Part shown: positions 38,154 to 47,312 of the stretch, one piece after another | Numbering within the stretch: the first letter of the stretch is position 1 | Layout: every line of letters begins with the position of its first letter | NCBI RefSeq assembly: GCF_900112675.1 | Contig: NZ_FOMQ01000010.1 | Span: 1 to 64,000, forward strand | Direction of reading: 5' to 3' | Origin: Paracidovorax konjaci | Lineage (GTDB): Bacteria; Pseudomonadota; Gammaproteobacteria; Burkholderiales; Burkholderiaceae_C | Length of the DNA stretch: 64,000 nucleotides | Notes under the pieces: model-generated | The model's database searches: none | Told to the model about the DNA's origin: nothing | The model's input: the letters and a program-made list of their open reading frames with translations, nothing else | Program-made: the position numbers and the translations under genes

Positions 38154-38872
38154 CCACGACGCCCTTCGATGCCCTGGCTTTTCGACGCCTATCCGGCGGC
38201 CGCCGCGGCCGCCATCGCCGCGCTCTGGCCGCCGCGGCGCTGTGCGCGGCCATCGGTGCGCTGGCGGGCGGCTGCGCGCAGCGCCCGGCCGTGCCCGAAT
38301 GGCAGATGAATGCCCACGGCGCGGCCGACAAGGCCACCGAGGCCTACCTCTCGGGCGCCGACCGCGTGGCCGCGCAGGAATGGCGGCGCGCGCGCTCGGA
38401 AGTGGCGCGCACCGCGCGGCCCGATTGGCTCGCGCGCGTGGTGCTGCTGGAGTGCGCCGCGCGCGTTGCCAGCCTCGCCCCGGCCGGTTGCGCCGATTTC
38501 GAGCCGCTGCGTGCCGATGCCGCGCCCGCCGAACGCGCCTATGCCGACTACCTGGCCGGCCGGGTCGATCCGGCCGCCGCCGCGCTGCTGCCGCCGGCCC
38601 AGCAATCCGTGCAGGCTGGGGGCGCTTCGGCGCTGCCGGCGGTGGCCGATCCGCTGGCGCGGCTGGTGGCTGCGGGCGTGCTGATGGTGCAGGGCAGGGC
38701 GACGCCGGAGGCCGCGCGCCTGGCCATCGACGCCGCCTCCGCGCAGGGCTGGCGGCGGCCGCTCATGGCCTGGCTGTCATGGGCGGCGGAACGTGCCGCC
38801 GAACGCGGCGACGCCGCCGAGGCCGAAGGCCTGCGGCGGCGTCTGGAAGTGCTGGAGCGCAGCGGCGGCTGA
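38150..38872 (+). CDS. Lipoprotein of the MCE locus
   Basis: 240 residues, starting inside the ATGA overlap with the MCE gene. Arg-rich start, then ALCAAIGALAGGCAQ with a lipobox at Cys42. The mature part is helical and TPR-like in spacing (ATEAYLSGADRVAAQEWRRA, RLAIDAASAQGWRRPLMAWL). Unrecognised family, but its position matches that of the accessory lipoprotein encoded with MCE transporters. Probably inner- or outer-membrane anchored in the periplasm. Confidence 0.75.
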   Translation: MTTTPFDALAFRRLSGGRRGRHRRALAAAALCAAIGALAGGCAQRPAVPEWQMNAHGAADKATEAYLSGADRVAAQEWRRARSEVARTARPDWLARVVLLECAARVASLAPAGCADFEPLRADAAPAERAYADYLAGRVDPAAAALLPPAQQSVQAGGASALPAVADPLARLVAAGVLMVQGRATPEAARLAIDAASAQGWRRPLMAWLSWAAERAAERGDAAEAEGLRRRLEVLERSGG

Positions 38873-38966
38873 ACAGTGCCTGTCGCGGCGCAGCGGGGAA
38901 GATCGCGCACTGATGAACCCCTGGAAAGGCTGGGCGGCCTGAGCCGCCTGCCGGAGCGGCGCGCTC

Positions 38967-39149
38967 TCAGGGGTTGATCGGATCGCCCGGCAGGATCTGT
39001 TCCAGGTGCGCGGGGATGTTCACCAGCGAATCTGCCGCCTGCACGGCTTCATCGGGAACGAGGTTCATGGCCGTGGCCGCCACCGCCAGCAACACCGTGG
39101 CGGTGAAGGCAACGAACGCGCGGGGGCCATTCAAGCGGTTGCGTTTCAT
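38967..39149 (-). CDS. Small exported peptide (60 aa)
   Basis: Begins MKRNRLNGPRAFVAFTATVL with a strong Shine-Dalgarno (AAGGAG) 6 bp before the ATG. Hydrophobic core FTATVLLAVAATAM, possible cleavage near VQAAD, then about 22 residues ending in LEQILPGDPINP. Secreted or single-pass. No family recognised; the sequence is too short for more. Confidence 0.6.
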   Translation of the reverse strand: MKRNRLNGPRAFVAFTATVLLAVAATAMNLVPDEAVQAADSLVNIPAHLEQILPGDPINP

Positions 39150-39337
39150 GGCGGTCTCCTTGCAGCAGCGGAATAAAGGGGGTAAGGGAGCACGCAATGC
39201 GTGCGGGAATGAACGCATTACATCGCTGCCCCCCGGCCTCCGTCTGTCGGACGGGCGCGCGTGGACGTGTGCTGCAACGGGAGTTACCCTTGGTTGCGCG
39301 CTCTGCCCTTGAATGGCCCCGAAAGGCCGGCCGCGCC

Positions 39338-40876
39338 TCAGCAGGGTGACAGGTGGCGGGCCAGTGCCGAGGCCGTGAGCGGTTGGCCCGCAGGCCACCG
39401 GTCGGCTGCCAGGCCGTGGGCATGGCACGCGGCACGGGCCGCATCGAAAGCCGACCCGGCTTCCCCGGAATGCGCCGCCCAGACGGCTCCCAGAAAACCC
39501 GCCAGCACGTCGCCGGTTCCGCCCGTGGCCAGGCGCGCGTTGCCGGTCGGGTTGATGTGCACGGCTTCGCCCGGCGCCGCGATGGCGCTGCCCGACCCCT
39601 TGAGCACCACCACGCATCGGAAGCGATCGGCGAGCGCCTGCGCCGCACCGAGGCGGTCGGCCTGTACGGCCGCCGTGTCCGTGCCGAGCAGCCGGGCCGC
39701 CTCCAGCGGATGCGGCGTGAGCACGGTCGGGTTCGTGCCATGGCGGACCTCGCGGGCCTGCAACTGCGAAGCCAGGGCGGCGTCGGACGCGACGGCGTTG
39801 AGGCCGTCCGCGTCGAGCACCAGCCGCGGCGCCTCAGCCAGCACGCGCGGCAGCACGCGGCGGACAGCCTGCCCGCCGCCGCAGCCGCACACCACCGTCG
39901 CGTGGTCCATCCCGAGCGCGTCGAAGCGGCGCAGCATCGCTTCGGGCTGGAGCGGGTCCACCACGAGGGAATCGGCGCCATCGCCGTCCAGCAGCGCCAC
40001 CAGAACCCGGCCTGCGCCTCCGTGCAGGGCCGCCGAGGCGGCCAGCAGCGCCGCGCCGGTCATGCCCATGCCCCGCGCGCCGAGGGGCTCGCCCCCGACC
40101 ACCGCCACATCGCCGTAGCTGCCCTTGTGGGAGGCATGTGCGCGGCGGGCGGGCATGCCCGGCCCCGAGAGCCAGGCCGTCGCGGCCGCTTCGGCGGCAT
40201 CCACGCCCAGCCCGTCCAGCCAGACGCTGCCTGCGGCGTCGCGCCCCACGCCCGTGAACCAGCCGGGCTTGGCGGTCAGCAGGCCGAGCGTGTGGCGCGG
40301 TGCCGCCGAAGGGGGCTGCACGGGTTCCAGGCCGGGAAGGTATTGGCCCGTGTCGGCCGCCAGCCCCGAAGGCCCGTCCACGCAGAGCACGGCCGCGGCG
40401 CTGCCGCGCACCGCGTGCAACAGCGCCTGCAGCCGGGGATCGGGCGGGGGTGCACCGTCCGGCCGGGCCGCGAGGCCGATCCCCAGCAGCGCGTCGATGC
40501 ACAGGTCATCGGCGCCCAGCGCCTCGGGCGCACCATCGACGAACGGCACGCCGGCTGCCTGCGCCCGCTCCCAGGCATGCCGGGCATCGGCCGGGGCCGT
40601 TTCCGCGCTGCCGAGCCAGCTCACCTGCACCGCGAGGCCGTGGCGGTGCAGGCGCAGCGCGGCTTCCAGGCCATCGCCCCCGTTGTTGCCGGCCCCGCAG
40701 GCGACCCAGACGCGCCGTGCGTGCGGGGCCACGGCCAGTGCCAGCCGCGCCACTGCCTGTCCCGCACGCTCCATCAGCGTGTAAGGGGGCAGGGCGTCCA
40801 TCGCGGCGCGTTCGATGCGGCGCGTGGCGGCGGCGCCGAAGAGGGCGTGCGGGGTGTCGGAGGTGATGCGGTGCAT
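39338..40876 (-). CDS. nnr: Bifunctional NAD(P)HX epimerase / ADP-dependent dehydratase
   Basis: 512 residues. N-terminal YjeF_N domain with VACGAGNNGGDGLEAALRL (epimerase), and a C-terminal carbohydrate-kinase-like YjeF_C domain with LTPHPLEAARLLG and NPTGNARLATGGTGDVLAG (dehydratase). The enzyme repairs hydrated NADH and NADPH. Start placed at ATG 40876 (MHRITSDTPHALFG); the frame upstream is non-coding in character. Confidence 0.95.
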   Translation of the reverse strand: MHRITSDTPHALFGAAATRRIERAAMDALPPYTLMERAGQAVARLALAVAPHARRVWVACGAGNNGGDGLEAALRLHRHGLAVQVSWLGSAETAPADARHAWERAQAAGVPFVDGAPEALGADDLCIDALLGIGLAARPDGAPPPDPRLQALLHAVRGSAAAVLCVDGPSGLAADTGQYLPGLEPVQPPSAAPRHTLGLLTAKPGWFTGVGRDAAGSVWLDGLGVDAAEAAATAWLSGPGMPARRAHASHKGSYGDVAVVGGEPLGARGMGMTGAALLAASAALHGGAGRVLVALLDGDGADSLVVDPLQPEAMLRRFDALGMDHATVVCGCGGGQAVRRVLPRVLAEAPRLVLDADGLNAVASDAALASQLQAREVRHGTNPTVLTPHPLEAARLLGTDTAAVQADRLGAAQALADRFRCVVVLKGSGSAIAAPGEAVHINPTGNARLATGGTGDVLAGFLGAVWAAHSGEAGSAFDAARAACHAHGLAADRWPAGQPLTASALARHLSPC

Positions 40877-40963
40877 GGGGTGGTCAGGAAAGCGGGCCGT
40901 GGTGCCTCCGGGCATTGTGGCGCCGCGCTGCCGGCCCCCTGCATGGGGCGGCACCTCCCGGAA

Positions 40964-42211
40964 TCAGAAGCGCCGCACGCCGAAGCTCTGCACGTCCACC
41001 TCGGGGGCGCGCTGGGCGATGAGGTCTGCCACCACCCGGGCGCTGCCGCAGGCCAGCGCCCAGCCGCATGCACCGTGGCCGGCATTGATCCACACGCCCG
41101 GTGCGCCGCTGGCACCCACCAGCGGCAGGCCGTCCGGCAGCATCGGGCGGGCGCCGCGCCAGGTCTGCACCTGGGACGACGACCATTGGGCGCCGCCCGG
41201 AAACCACCCCGAAGCCGCGTTATAGAGGGTCTGCAGCGTGGCGGCATGCTGTGTTCCGTCGCCTGTGCCCAGTTCCGCGCCGCCGCCCACGCGCACCCGC
41301 TGCCCCTGGCGCGCGATGGTGAGCCGGTGCACGGGATCGATGACCGTGCCTTGCGGCGCGTGCGTGTCCTCGCGCAGCGGCGCGCTGATGGTGTAGCCGT
41401 GCAGCGCCGCCATCGGAGCCGGTGTGCCCATCGGCCGCACCAGCCCCGCCGCGGCCAGCCCGGCGCAGACCACCACCGCGTCGAAGCGGCGGGCTTCCGG
41501 CTCGCCGTCCAGCAGCACGCCGGCCGGCGCCGAACGCAGCGATGCCACGCGCGCCTGGAACACGAACTGCGCGCCCCGGGCCTGCGCGGCGTAGCGCAGC
41601 ATCTGCGCGAACAGGCGGCAATTGCCGGATTCGCCTTCCGGCACGTGCAGTGCACCGGCGAGTTCGTTGTCCACGGCCAGCCCGGGCTCGATCAGCCGCG
41701 CGGTGGCGGCATCCACATCCAGCACACGCACGCCGGCGTCCCGCAGGAACCGCACGGCGGGCTGCACCCTCTCCAGATCGGCGGGCGAGCGCAGCAGGAC
41801 GAGCACGCCCTGGCTGCTTTCGGGGTCTAGCTCCAGCGATTGCGCCACCTGCCGCATGCGGGCATGGCTGTACAGGCCGAACCGGGCCAGCGCCGCCACG
41901 GCCGATTCGGCCATCGGGCCCTTGGCGGCCCGCCGGTGCCGCCACAGCCATCGTAGCTCGGACAGTCCCGCTCCCTGCGCCAGCCGGATCGCCGCATGCC
42001 GGCCCCAGAGCCGCTGCCGTGCGGGCCCGCCGATGCCTGGCGCGGCCCAGGGAATCAGCGGAGCGGGGGAGAGCAGGCCGGCATTGGCGAAGCTCGCCTC
42101 CTCGGCCGCGGCGCCGCGCTGTTCGAAAACCGTGACGGCGTGCCCGTCGCAGGCCAGTTCATAAGCGGTGGCGGTGCCGACGATCCCGGCGCCGACGATG
42201 GCGATGTGCAT
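40964..42211 (-). CDS. FAD-dependent D-amino-acid dehydrogenase-like oxidoreductase
   Basis: 415 residues. It starts with the dinucleotide fold MHIAIVGAGIVGTATAYELA and carries the DAO-family segments SFANAGLLSPAP and MLPDGLPLVGASGAPGVWIN. It is very similar in plan to DadA (D-amino-acid dehydrogenase small subunit), which deaminates D-amino acids into the respiratory chain from the inner face of the inner membrane. No alanine racemase (dadX) neighbour, so the substrate remains open. Confidence 0.88.
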   Translation of the reverse strand: MHIAIVGAGIVGTATAYELACDGHAVTVFEQRGAAAEEASFANAGLLSPAPLIPWAAPGIGGPARQRLWGRHAAIRLAQGAGLSELRWLWRHRRAAKGPMAESAVAALARFGLYSHARMRQVAQSLELDPESSQGVLVLLRSPADLERVQPAVRFLRDAGVRVLDVDAATARLIEPGLAVDNELAGALHVPEGESGNCRLFAQMLRYAAQARGAQFVFQARVASLRSAPAGVLLDGEPEARRFDAVVVCAGLAAAGLVRPMGTPAPMAALHGYTISAPLREDTHAPQGTVIDPVHRLTIARQGQRVRVGGGAELGTGDGTQHAATLQTLYNAASGWFPGGAQWSSSQVQTWRGARPMLPDGLPLVGASGAPGVWINAGHGACGWALACGSARVVADLIAQRAPEVDVQSFGVRRF

Positions 42212-42322
42212 GGTGGAATGAGAAAGCCGGCGGCGCGGGCCGGCAGTAAGGGTTCGGGTCGAACGGCCCGGCGCTTCCGGACGTCCGGGGCTGCCGCCAG
42301 GAGAAGGGCGGACGGCCCACTA

Positions 42323-42474
42323 TGCTAGAATCTCGGGGTTTTGCTGTGAGGGGCGCTCTTTCGGGGGCCAATTGCGGCGAAATCAATCGCAAACCGGCCT
42401 TTTCAAGGTGCCACCCCGCGTCACGCAGGGTGGTTGGCGGGCCGGATTTTAGACCCAACCTTCGGAGAATTCTC
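42323..42474 (+). promoter_or_regulatory. rpsB promoter and 5' leader
   Basis: An extended -10 (TGC then TAGAAT at 42326-42331) without a good -35, followed by a leader of about 140 nt. The leader has several G/C-rich inverted segments (for example CCACCCCGCGTCACGCAGGGTGG) before the ribosome-binding site GGAG. In other proteobacteria S2 represses its own mRNA through such a leader; whether this one does is inference. Confidence 0.45.
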
Positions 42475-43227
42475 ATGTCCGTCACCATGCGCGAAATGCT
42501 GGAAGCCGGTGTCCACTTCGGTCACCAAACCCGCTTCTGGAACCCCAAGATGGCCCCGTTCATCTTCGGTCATCGCAACAAGATCCACATCATCAACCTG
42601 GAAAAGTCGCTGCCGCTGTTCCAGGACGCACAGAAGTTCGCCAAGCAGCTCACGGCCAACCGCGGCACGATCCTGATGGTCGGCACGAAGCGCCAGGCCC
42701 GTGAAATCCTGGCCACCGAAGCGCAGCGCGCCGGCGTGCCTTTCGTCGACCAGCGCTGGCTGGGCGGCATGCTGACCAACTTCAAGACCGTCAAGACCTC
42801 CATCAAGCGTCTGAAGGACATGAAGGCCCAGCAGGAAGCCGGCCTGGAAACCATGAGCAAGAAAGAGCAACTCACGTTCACGCGTGAGATCGAGAAGCTC
42901 GAAAAGGACATCGGCGGCATCCAGGACATGAATGCCCTGCCGGACGCCATCTTCATCATCGACGTCGGCTTCCACAAGATCGCCGTCGCCGAAGCCAAGA
43001 AGCTGGGCATCCCGCTGATCGGCGTGGTGGACTCCAACCACTCGCCTGAAGGCATCGACTACGTGATTCCCGGCAACGACGACTCGGCCAAGGCCGTGGC
43101 CCTGTACGCCCGCGGCATCGCCGACGCCATCATCGAAGGCCGCGCCGATGCGGTGAACGACGTTGCCAAGGCCGTGGCCCCTGAAGGCTCGGACGAATTC
43201 GTGGAAGTGGAAGAAACCGCTGCCTGA
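42475..43227 (+). CDS. rpsB: 30S ribosomal protein S2
   Basis: 250 residues. [20 protein letters not shown], the canonical S2 N-terminus, with [13 protein letters not shown] and [20 protein letters not shown] near the end of the core. First gene of the rpsB-tsf-pyrH-frr block. Confidence 0.99.
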   Translation: MSVTMREMLEAGVHFGHQTRFWNPKMAPFIFGHRNKIHIINLEKSLPLFQDAQKFAKQLTANRGTILMVGTKRQAREILATEAQRAGVPFVDQRWLGGMLTNFKTVKTSIKRLKDMKAQQEAGLETMSKKEQLTFTREIEKLEKDIGGIQDMNALPDAIFIIDVGFHKIAVAEAKKLGIPLIGVVDSNHSPEGIDYVIPGNDDSAKAVALYARGIADAIIEGRADAVNDVAKAVAPEGSDEFVEVEETAA

Positions 43228-43260
43228 AGGCCCGGCCGCGCGACCTGTCGCGAATGAAAG

Positions 43261-43289
43261 AGGGGCTCCTGGTTAGCCCCCTTTTTTTT
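43261..43289 (+). terminator. Terminator or attenuator between rpsB and tsf
   Basis: GGGGCT-loop-AGCCCC (43262-43280) followed by eight consecutive T (43282-43289), a textbook rho-independent signal 34 bp after the rpsB stop. As tsf follows closely, it may act as a partial attenuator that sets S2 above EF-Ts and the downstream genes. Confidence 0.9.
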
Positions 43290-43334
43290 AGCCTTGAATC
43301 CTGTAACGAACTGAACTGACTCTGGAGAACAACG

Positions 43335-44258
43335 ATGGCTGCAATTACCGCAAGCATGGTCGCCGAACTGCGCGCAAAGACCGACGCGCCCATGATGGAA
43401 TGCAAGAAGGCCCTGACGGAGGCCGATGGCGATCTGGCCAAGGCCGAAGAGCTGCTGCGCGTCAAGCTGGGCACCAAGGCCGGCAAGGCCGCCTCCCGCA
43501 TCACCGCTGAAGGCGTGGTGTCCGCATCGATCAACGGCACGAACGGTGGCCTGATCGAAGTGAACAGCGAAACCGACTTCGTCAGCAAGAACGACAGCTT
43601 CATCGCGCTGGCCAAGGCCGCGGCCGATCTGGTTGCCCAGCACAATCCTGCCGACGTGGCCGCCCTGAGCGCGCTGCCCTACAGCCAGGACGGCTTCGGC
43701 CCGACGCTGGAAGACGTGCGCAAGGGTCTCGTGGGCAAGATCGGCGAGAACATGAGCTTCCGCCGCTTCAAGCACTTCGGCGGCAGCTCCAAGCTGGCTT
43801 CCTATCTGCATGGAACGCGCATCGGTGTCGTGGTCGAGTTCGACGGCGATGAAGCGGCTGCCAAGGACGTCGCGATGCACATCGCCGCCATGAAGCCCGT
43901 GGCCCTGACCAGCGCCGACGTGCCTGCCGACCTGATCGAGAAGGAGCGCTCGGTCGCCGCGGCCAAGGCTGCGGAAGACAAGGCCAAGGCCGAAGCCGAA
44001 GGCAAGCCGGTGCAATCCGACGAAATCGTTGCCAAGCGCATCGAAGGCGGCGTGCAGAAGTACCTGAAGGAAGTGTCTCTGTTCAACCAGGCCTTCGTGA
44101 AGAACGACAAGCAGACCGTGGAACAGATGCTCAAGGCCACCGGCACCACCGTGAAGAGCTTCACGCTCTACGTGGTGGGTGAAGGCATCGAGAAGAAGGT
44201 GGATGACTTCGCAGCCGAAGTCGCCGCGCAGGTGGCTGCCGCCAAGGCCGCTGCCTGA
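43335..44258 (+). CDS. tsf: Elongation factor Ts
   Basis: 307 residues. N-terminal UBA-like domain with [20 protein letters not shown], then TSF core with [17 protein letters not shown] (the TDFV motif that contacts EF-Tu). Recycles EF-Tu.GDP. Ribosome-binding site GGAG before the ATG. Confidence 0.99.
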   Translation: MAAITASMVAELRAKTDAPMMECKKALTEADGDLAKAEELLRVKLGTKAGKAASRITAEGVVSASINGTNGGLIEVNSETDFVSKNDSFIALAKAAADLVAQHNPADVAALSALPYSQDGFGPTLEDVRKGLVGKIGENMSFRRFKHFGGSSKLASYLHGTRIGVVVEFDGDEAAAKDVAMHIAAMKPVALTSADVPADLIEKERSVAAAKAAEDKAKAEAEGKPVQSDEIVAKRIEGGVQKYLKEVSLFNQAFVKNDKQTVEQMLKATGTTVKSFTLYVVGEGIEKKVDDFAAEVAAQVAAAKAAA

Positions 44259-44311
44259 TCCTTCCGATACGCAACTGCTGCCCCGACTCCAACATCTCAA
44301 GAGAAACGCCC

Positions 44312-45034
44312 ATGACCCTCGCCGCCCCAGCCCACAAGCGCATTCTGCTCAAGTTGTCTGGCGAGGCCCTCATGGGCGACGATGCGTTCGGTATCAACCG
44401 GGCCACCATCGTCCGCATGGTGGAGGAGATCGCCGAGGTGACGCGCCTGGGCGTGCAGGTCGCCGTGGTGATCGGGGGCGGGAATATTTTTCGCGGGGTT
44501 GCGGGTGGTTCGGTCGGCATGGACCGTGCGACGGCCGACTACATGGGGATGCTGGCCACGGTCATGAATGCCCTGGCGCTCGCGGATGCGATGGACAAGC
44601 AGGGCCTCACCGCACGCGTCATGTCCGCCATTGCCATCGAGCAGGTCGTCGAGCCCTATGTGAGGCCCAAGGCGCTGCAGTACCTCGAGGAAGGCAAGGT
44701 GGTGGTTTTTGCCGCCGGCACGGGCAACCCGTTCTTCACGACGGACACCGCCGCAGCACTGCGGGGCGCAGAGATCGGCGCCGAGGTCGTGCTCAAGGCC
44801 ACCAAGGTGGACGGCGTCTACACGGCCGATCCCAAGAAGGACCCCACGGCAACGCGCTACACGAAGCTCACGTTCGACGAGGCCATGGGGCGCAACCTAG
44901 GCATCCTCGACGCCACGGCGTTCGCGCTCTGCCGGGATCAGAAGCTGCCCATCCGCGTCTTCTCCATCATCAAGCACGGAGCGCTCTTGCGCGTGGTGAT
45001 GGGCGAGGACGAAGGTACGCTGGTGTACGCTTGA
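44312..45034 (+). CDS. pyrH: UMP kinase
   Basis: 240 residues. [14 protein letters not shown] at the N-terminus, [11 protein letters not shown] (phosphate-binding loop) and [19 protein letters not shown] are diagnostic of bacterial UMP kinase. Converts UMP to UDP. Confidence 0.98.
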   Translation: MTLAAPAHKRILLKLSGEALMGDDAFGINRATIVRMVEEIAEVTRLGVQVAVVIGGGNIFRGVAGGSVGMDRATADYMGMLATVMNALALADAMDKQGLTARVMSAIAIEQVVEPYVRPKALQYLEEGKVVVFAAGTGNPFFTTDTAAALRGAEIGAEVVLKATKVDGVYTADPKKDPTATRYTKLTFDEAMGRNLGILDATAFALCRDQKLPIRVFSIIKHGALLRVVMGEDEGTLVYA

Positions 45035-45113
45035 CGTTGGATTGGGTCTGGTGGCCGATGGCTGCTGCCGGCCGGATGGCGAAGACGCGCTGCGTGCACG
45101 CACAGGAGAACAC

Positions 45114-45674
45114 ATGACGATTGCCGACATCAAGAAAAATGCCGAAGCCAAGATGGACCAATCCATCGTGGCCTTCAAGAACAATCTCTCGAAGATCCGC
45201 ACGGGCCGTGCGAATCCCGCCCTGCTGGACAGCGTGCAGGTCGAGTACTACGGTTCCACGGTGCCGCTCTCGCAGGTCGCCAACGTGACCTTGCTCGATG
45301 CGCGCACCATCAGCGTCCAGCCCTGGGAAAAGGGCATGGGGGCCAAGATCGAAAAAGCCATTCGCGAAAGCGATCTGGGCCTGAATCCCGCTTCGATGGG
45401 CGAGTTGATCCGGGTTCCGATGCCGCCGATGAGCGAAGAGCGCCGCAAGGAAATGACCAAGCTGGCGCGCAATGAAGGCGAAAGCGCGAAGATCGCCGTG
45501 CGCAACCTGCGCCGCGATGCCAATGAGGCCGTCAAGAAGCTCGTCAAGGACAAGCTCGCTTCCGAAGACGAGCAAAAGCGCGCGGAAGGCGATATCCAGA
45601 AGGTCACCGACAAGCACATCGCCGAGGTCGATACCTTGGTGAGCAGCAAGGAACAGGAAATCATGGCGGTCTGA
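45114..45674 (+). CDS. frr: Ribosome recycling factor
   Basis: 186 residues. [30 protein letters not shown] and [11 protein letters not shown] are conserved RRF segments. Splits post-termination ribosomes with EF-G. Start at ATG 45114 with ribosome-binding site AGGAGAA. Confidence 0.98.
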   Translation: MTIADIKKNAEAKMDQSIVAFKNNLSKIRTGRANPALLDSVQVEYYGSTVPLSQVANVTLLDARTISVQPWEKGMGAKIEKAIRESDLGLNPASMGELIRVPMPPMSEERRKEMTKLARNEGESAKIAVRNLRRDANEAVKKLVKDKLASEDEQKRAEGDIQKVTDKHIAEVDTLVSSKEQEIMAV

Positions 45675-45703
45675 TCGCTTCCCGTTGCGTACGGGATCGA
45701 TCG

Positions 45704-46447
45704 ATGTCTTCCATGCCCCATTCCTCTTCTGCCGTTCCCCACCACATCGCCATCGTCATGGATGGCAATGGGCGGTGGGCCACGCGCCGCTTTTTACCTC
45801 GGCTTGCGGGCCACAAGCAGGGCGTGGATGCCCTGAAGCAATGCGCCCGCGACTGCGTCGAGCGGGGCGTGGGCGTGTTGACCGTGTTTGCGTTCTCTTC
45901 GGAGAACTGGAATCGCCCCGCCGAAGAAGTTTCGGGCCTGATGGACCTGCTGGCCAAAGCGCTGTCCAGAGAGGTTCCGCAACTGCGCAAGGATGGCGTG
46001 CGCCTGCATTTCGTGGGAGAGAAGTCCACGCTCTCCGAGAAGGTCCGGGCCGGACTCGCCCAGGCGGAAGCGGCCACCGAGCACAACACCCGGCTGGTTC
46101 TCAACGTGTGCTTCAACTACGGCGGCCGTTGGGACATCGCCCAGGCCGCATCCGCGCTTGCCGCCCGCGGCGAACCGATCACCGAAGCCAGTCTGCACAC
46201 TGCCATGGGGCTGGCCCATGTGCCCGATCCCGACCTGGTGATCCGCACCGGCGGCGAAATGCGCATCAGCAACTTCCTGCTCTGGCAGTGCGCATATTCC
46301 GAGCTGTATTTCAGCGACCGTCTCTGGCCTGATTTCAACGCAGAAGCGCTGGACCAGGCCATCGCAGCCTATGGCGCGCGCGAGCGCCGTTTCGGCAAGA
46401 CTTCCGAACAGTTGGTGGCGCCTCCGACATCGTCGGTGTGCGCCTGA
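45704..46447 (+). CDS. uppS: Undecaprenyl diphosphate synthase
   Basis: 247 residues. HHIAIVMDGNGRWATRR carries the catalytic Asp and substrate loop. FAFSSENWNRP and RTGGEMRISNFLLWQ complete the cis-prenyltransferase pattern. Makes the C55 carrier lipid for cell-wall and O-antigen synthesis. Confidence 0.97.
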   Translation: MSSMPHSSSAVPHHIAIVMDGNGRWATRRFLPRLAGHKQGVDALKQCARDCVERGVGVLTVFAFSSENWNRPAEEVSGLMDLLAKALSREVPQLRKDGVRLHFVGEKSTLSEKVRAGLAQAEAATEHNTRLVLNVCFNYGGRWDIAQAASALAARGEPITEASLHTAMGLAHVPDPDLVIRTGGEMRISNFLLWQCAYSELYFSDRLWPDFNAEALDQAIAAYGARERRFGKTSEQLVAPPTSSVCA

Positions 46448-46457
46448 AGGGCCTTTC

Positions 46458-47312
46458 ATGCTGCTGCCGCGCATCCTCACGGCCATCGTCCTGCTGGCCA
46501 TCCTGCTGCCTGCGCTCTTTGCCAGTTCCGTTCTGCCGTTCGCGATCGTCGTGCTGGTCATGATGGCTGCGGCGGCCTGGGAATGGGGCCGCATGCAGGG
46601 GTACGGCCATCCGGCTGCCCTCGGGGTGGGGGCGGTCTGCGTATTGCTTTGCGCTGCCAGCTGGGCCGGGGGATGGACGGATCGTCCATTGCCGTGGCTC
46701 TGGAGCGTTGCGGGTGCGGCGTGGGTGCTGTGCGGTGCCTGGCTCCTGCGGGCAGGTGTCGCCGGATGGCCGCGCATACCGCATGCGGTCCGCCTTGCCG
46801 GCGGGGTTCTTGCGCTCTGGCTGGCCTGGTTGGCCGTCGTCCAGGCCAGAACCATCGGCATCAACTTCCTTCTCTCCGTGCTGGTTCTGGTCTGGGTGGC
46901 GGATGTCTTTGCCTACTTTGCCGGGCGCACGTTCGGACTTCGCTTCACACGCTCCAAGCTCGCGCCCTCCATCAGCCCTGGCAAAAGCTGGGAGGGGGTC
47001 TGGGGCGGCATGGCCGGCGTGGTCATACTCGCCTTTGCCTGGACTGCGGCAGACTCCATGTGGCACATGGCCGTACCGAGCTTCTATACCCGGCTGGCGG
47101 CCCAGGGGTGGTGGCTGCTGGTCATCGGGGCGGTGTTCATGGCCTGCATGAGCGTCGTAGGCGACCTGGTCGAGTCGCTGGTCAAGCGCAGTGTCGGTGT
47201 CAAGGACAGCAGCAGCCTGTTGCCCGGTCATGGCGGTGTTCTCGATCGTGTCGACGCGCTCTTGCCGACGTTGCCCCTGGCCATGATGCTCACCCATTTC
47301 GCTGCTCCATGA
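46458..47312 (+). CDS. cdsA: Phosphatidate cytidylyltransferase
   Basis: 284 residues, several membrane helices. The signature block lies in the C-terminal third: SVVGDLVESLVKRSVGVKDS...LPGHGGVLDRVD. ATG 46458 follows the uppS stop by 10 bp. Makes CDP-diacylglycerol for phospholipid synthesis. Confidence 0.96.
   Translation: MLLPRILTAIVLLAILLPALFASSVLPFAIVVLVMMAAAAWEWGRMQGYGHPAALGVGAVCVLLCAASWAGGWTDRPLPWLWSVAGAAWVLCGAWLLRAGVAGWPRIPHAVRLAGGVLALWLAWLAVVQARTIGINFLLSVLVLVWVADVFAYFAGRTFGLRFTRSKLAPSISPGKSWEGVWGGMAGVVILAFAWTAADSMWHMAVPSFYTRLAAQGWWLLVIGAVFMACMSVVGDLVESLVKRSVGVKDSSSLLPGHGGVLDRVDALLPTLPLAMMLTHFAAP

Noticed and set aside
36313-38872. Broken MCE operon by deletion
   Set aside because: The three genes are intact with overlaps; only the ATPase is absent, and no remnant of it is seen at either edge.
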